The notes below the pieces were generated by a model. It searched no databases. It saw only the letters and a list, made by a program, of their open reading frames with translations, and was not told the origin of the DNA. From positions 62,001-126,000 of the forward strand of contig JACVGT010000001.1 of NCBI GenBank assembly GCA_018992685.1: 64,000 nucleotides of DNA, given 5' to 3'. The stretch is from Theionarchaea archaeon. Its GTDB lineage: Archaea; Methanobacteriota_B; Thermococci; Methanofastidiosales; SZ-28-30. Below are positions 62,501 through 64,000 of this stretch, piece by piece. The position numbers and the translations under genes were made by a program. Positions within the stretch are counted from its first letter, which is position 1. Each line of letters opens with the position of its first letter.

Positions 62501-63555
62501 CCGTTGGCGATGAGACCAACGGTCCAAATGCCAGTTACATTGTTATAGCTGCCCTGGCTTGGAGAAGCAGAAATGTAACTCAGTCCTGCTGGCAGAATAT
62601 CTTCTACTGATACCTCAGTAGCATCGTTTGGTCCATCATTGTACACGGTAATGGTGAAGGTGACATTGTCACCAAGGTTAGGCGTCGAATTGTTAACCGT
62701 TTTCTCCAGCCGCAAGTCTGCAATACCTTTTACTACGATGATTGTAATATCTGGATAGTCTGCGTTATAGTGATAACTGCCCCCACTTTCGTCGGTAATG
62801 AAGGAATCAATATTCGTAGTCCCTGGAGACAGTGCTCTGAACGTCCATACTGACGTGAAATCATCATCCATAGGGAGATCCAGTCGCACGTTGTTCGAGG
62901 TCACAGGAGGACTGGGTGGCTCCTGCCAGGTGACCAAAACGCTCACTGGTTCGATAATGAGGGGATTATACTTTGAAACAGGCAGGTTAACTATATTGTA
63001 ATTCTTTGCGCCAGTTGTACTGTGCACAGTCACAGTAAATGTTGAGCCCACCACCGGAGTTGAGGTGGAAGCCACTATTGACACGACCTCATTTCTGGCC
63101 TGAGACCTCAATCGTTCCACACTCAGCGTTCCTGTAATAGTATCCGCTGTTCCTGTGTCTGTTCCCTGAACTGTAATGGTGTAATTTCTTGTGGTATTAT
63201 AGGCACCAGAATTCCTGGTTATTTCAATAAGATAGAAAAGATCCACTGTTGCCCCAGCTGCAATGTCCCCCAGTGACTTGACAGCTGATTCATTCGGTGC
63301 CAGGTTAATATACGTATTGACTGATGTCCATGATAACGTTCCAACAACGCTGTGTGCTGTTGTGCCCGCTGAATTCGTGACATGAATCTGAATGAGATAT
63401 TGATTTGGCCCATCGTTGACATTGTTATGGTCTAGCCCCATTCTGTCCCACGATCCCTTGACAAGTTGGAGTGTTCCCGCATTTGCCAAGGGGAGCATCT
63501 GAAAGAGCATGATGCCCACTGCTAAAGCCGCCAACGTTACTTTCCTCTTTTTCAT
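59554..63555 (-). CDS. Giant DUF11-repeat secreted surface protein (1333 aa)
   Basis: A signal peptide (residues 1-27, ending LANAG) is followed by a beta-rich N-terminal domain of ~250 residues and six DUF11 repeats starting at about residues 279, 410, 544, 678, 812 and 946, plus a diverged seventh (~1075). Each repeat reads ADLRxEKTVSDSxPxxGD and ends in an acidic, calcium-site-like DPDSTPDNDDGDQSEDDED. The C-terminal ~130 residues are helical and Cys-containing (CCQSLEDVVNH, VAECCENSEQYY) with no membrane anchor. GGAGTGATC precedes the ATG and a TTATTTAT box lies near 63587. Likely an adhesin or S-layer-linked filament (inference). Confidence 0.9.
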   Translation of the reverse strand: MKKRKVTLAALAVGIMLFQMLPLANAGTLQLVKGSWDRMGLDHNNVNDGPNQYLIQIHVTNSAGTTAHSVVGTLSWTSVNTYINLAPNESAVKSLGDIAAGATVDLFYLIEITRNSGAYNTTRNYTITVQGTDTGTADTITGTLSVERLRSQARNEVVSIVASTSTPVVGSTFTVTVHSTTGAKNYNIVNLPVSKYNPLIIEPVSVLVTWQEPPSPPVTSNNVRLDLPMDDDFTSVWTFRALSPGTTNIDSFITDESGGSYHYNADYPDITIIVVKGIADLRLEKTVNNSTPNLGDNVTFTITVYNDGPNDATEVSVEDILPAGLSYISASPSQGSYNNVTGIWTVGLIANGGSATLQITAQVTMTGSIKNVAQVYSSAETDPDSTPNNDDGDQSEDDEDYETITVPSSADLRIEKTISDSNPDVGDTITFTITVYNDGPDTATNVTVEDVIPSGYTYAAGTIAGGDSRDDSGDPILTWTINSLANGSNVSLTFQAVVQASGTYKNVAQVTASDQHDPDSTPDNDDGDQSEDDEDFDTASPQQADLRIDKTVSDSTPNPGDTITFTITVYNDGPDTATNVTVEDFIPSGFVYAAGTIAGGDSRDDSGAPTLTWTINSLANGSNVSLTFQVVVQASGDYKNVAEVTASDQHDPDSTPHNDDGDQSEDDEDSETAAVPTADLRIEKTVSDSNPDVGDTITFTITVYNDGPDTATNVTVEDVIPSGFVYSAGTIAGGDSRDDSGDPILTWTINSLANGSNVSLTFQVVVQATGTYKNVAQVTASDQYDPDSTPDNDDGDQSEDDEDSETARPQQADLWIKKSVDNSIPDPGDTITFTITVYNDGPDTATNVTVEDFIPSGFVYAAGTIAGGDSRDDSGDPILTWTINSLANGSNVVLTFQVVVQIPGTYTNVAQVTASDHTDPDSTPDNDDGDQSEDDEDSETAAPPTADLRVEKTVSNPYPNVGDTITFTIIVYNDGPDACTDMTVEDVLPTGLSYVSSVVSQGTYDSGSGIWTVTTLASGASATLQITAQVTGTGVITNIAQVHTSECLDPDSTPGNDVPGEDDQDFSTITVSGTPLTLAIGVVKSVSPKTAQEGDVLTFTITITNVGQLPLDPVQVVDTLSPGLDYANAASVLPDLVVSNLDGTTTIIWNNIGPLAPGDVRIITFAAIFNGLEPTARNRVVVTGEYHGLPPVSGEGSARIPVPSLKTPYQPKLLYRPLARYLKDNCFREFRDLIERIKSGDPTFEINERTPCCQSLEDVVNHLMNLVLEKGLDKMYPEEWQRVQELLPLVAECCENSEQYYNEGNYIASIHWSYQRNKAYRELIEILLEMLEF
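60721..62328 (-). repeat. Four tandem 402-bp repeats in the DUF11 gene
   Basis: Boundaries at the Ala-Asp-Leu codons fall at 62328, 61926, 61524, 61122 and 60720, each exactly 402 bp apart; the flanking repeat 1 unit is 393 bp. Units 1 and 3 of the four share NPDVGD, DVIPSG and end in PQQ; units 2 and 4 share PGD variants, DFIPSG and end in PT, so an 804-bp pair was duplicated. Confidence 0.9.
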
Positions 63556-63671
63556 TTGATCACTCCGTTCTTTTTATGCGAGGATAAATAAGTACTTTTC
63601 GCTTACAAGATGGAAGTGTAGAGTCTCGATATATCTTTGTCTTTTCTTCCAGTTATCAGGCTTCATTTCAA

Positions 63672-64000
63672 TCACTCTCCATCCTTTTGCAGAGCAGTCC
63701 ACAGAGGTATTGCGGGCGGAACCCTATGAAGGAGTTTCTCCTGAGTTACAGATTCGTAGGGCTTCATATTGCAGAGGAATTGTACATAGACAGAAGCTGT
63801 TGCTTCAGATTTTGCTCTTGATAAATTACATCCGAGAGAATTCAGTTTTACGCGGTTTCCTTCCTTTGATGCGAGTCCCCATATTTCATTTGCATTGATC
63901 TTTCGGGGATAGAGGTTCTTCTCTTCAGCGATTGCATGAGTTTCTTCGATTGTCACAGCCGCAGGATCTGTTCTTAAATGGTCAACTATTGCCTGAACAT
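63672..64000 (-). CDS. C-terminal part of an unidentified protein (5' truncated by window)
   Basis: The frame is open to the window end and begins, as far as visible, VQAIVDHLRTDPAAVTIEE; about 109 residues are present. The GTG at 63956 is probably internal. Segments INANEIWGLASKEGNRVKLNSLGCN and FLCNMKPYESVTQ do not match any family I recognise. It lies just upstream of the DUF11 gene on the same strand. Confidence 0.5.
   Translation of the reverse strand, partial: VQAIVDHLRTDPAAVTIEETHAIAEEKNLYPRKINANEIWGLASKEGNRVKLNSLGCNLSRAKSEATASVYVQFLCNMKPYESVTQEKLLHRVPPAIPLWTALQKDGE

Overview
The window is archaeal. It encodes a TATA-binding protein, archaeal Lhr helicase, archaeal-type indolepyruvate oxidoreductase and HypB. 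Genes are preceded by TTTATA/TTTAAA-type boxes. Many have their ATG 24-27 nt downstream of the box centre (leaderless mRNAs), and the rest have GGAGGTGAT-type ribosome binding sites. There is no tRNA, rRNA, CRISPR array or insertion sequence. The lineage cannot be fixed from sequence alone; a mesophilic, anaerobic euryarchaeote-like organism fits (glycyl radical enzyme, IorAB, radical SAM enzymes, cold shock proteins).

Layout. 1-8.0 kb: the end of iorA with iorB, a phosphatidylserine-decarboxylase-like gene, an alpha/alpha-toroid protein, a metallophosphoesterase, a membrane protein and Lhr. 8.3-13.1 kb: a low-complexity surface protein, an Eis-like acetyltransferase, a secreted subtilase and a methyltransferase. 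13.2-17.5 kb: a glycyl radical enzyme with its activase (apparently starting at ATA), divergent from hypB and a Trm112-like gene. 17.7-25.2 kb: a secreted protein, TatD-like hydrolase, DUF116 protein, a TATA-binding protein split by about 140 extra residues, an SPFH/NfeD pair, a winged-helix regulator and a beta-propeller membrane protein. 25.2-28.4 kb: an MBL-fold hydrolase, very basic small proteins, a TIGR04076 protein and an RDD protein.

The most notable region is 28.5-38.5 kb, which looks like an undescribed archaeal ribosomally made, modified peptide (RiPP) locus. Two convergent gene sets each begin with a very short ORF (36 aa at 28517, 29 aa at 38449) that has its own TATA box, a leader of about 25 nt and a full Shine-Dalgarno, followed by a T-rich terminator or attenuator. 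The plus-strand set continues with an ABC-2 transporter and an iron-sulfur flavoprotein. The minus-strand set has a PqqD-fused radical SAM/SPASM enzyme, an M50-like membrane protease, a second radical SAM/SPASM enzyme, and TldD and TldE. The gene content parallels the bacterial YydFGHIJ logic (peptide, radical SAM, M50 protease, ABC exporter) plus a TldD/E protease. The modification and product are unknown.

38.6-56 kb: a META-domain lipoprotein, tiny zinc-ribbon and membrane proteins, a PfkB-type kinase with an unusual N-terminus, a DUF3795 protein, an EamA transporter, a large STAND-TPR protein, a rifampicin-phosphotransferase-like PEP-utilising enzyme with a CrtC/AttH-like partner, an epimerase, MFS transporter, methyltransferase, AAC(3)-like enzyme and YcaQ-like DNA glycosylase. 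56-64 kb: two cold-shock genes sharing a nearly identical 5' leader RNA (candidate RNA thermosensor), a MATE transporter with a suspicious 5' end, and a 1333-aa DUF11-repeat surface protein built from exact 402-bp units.
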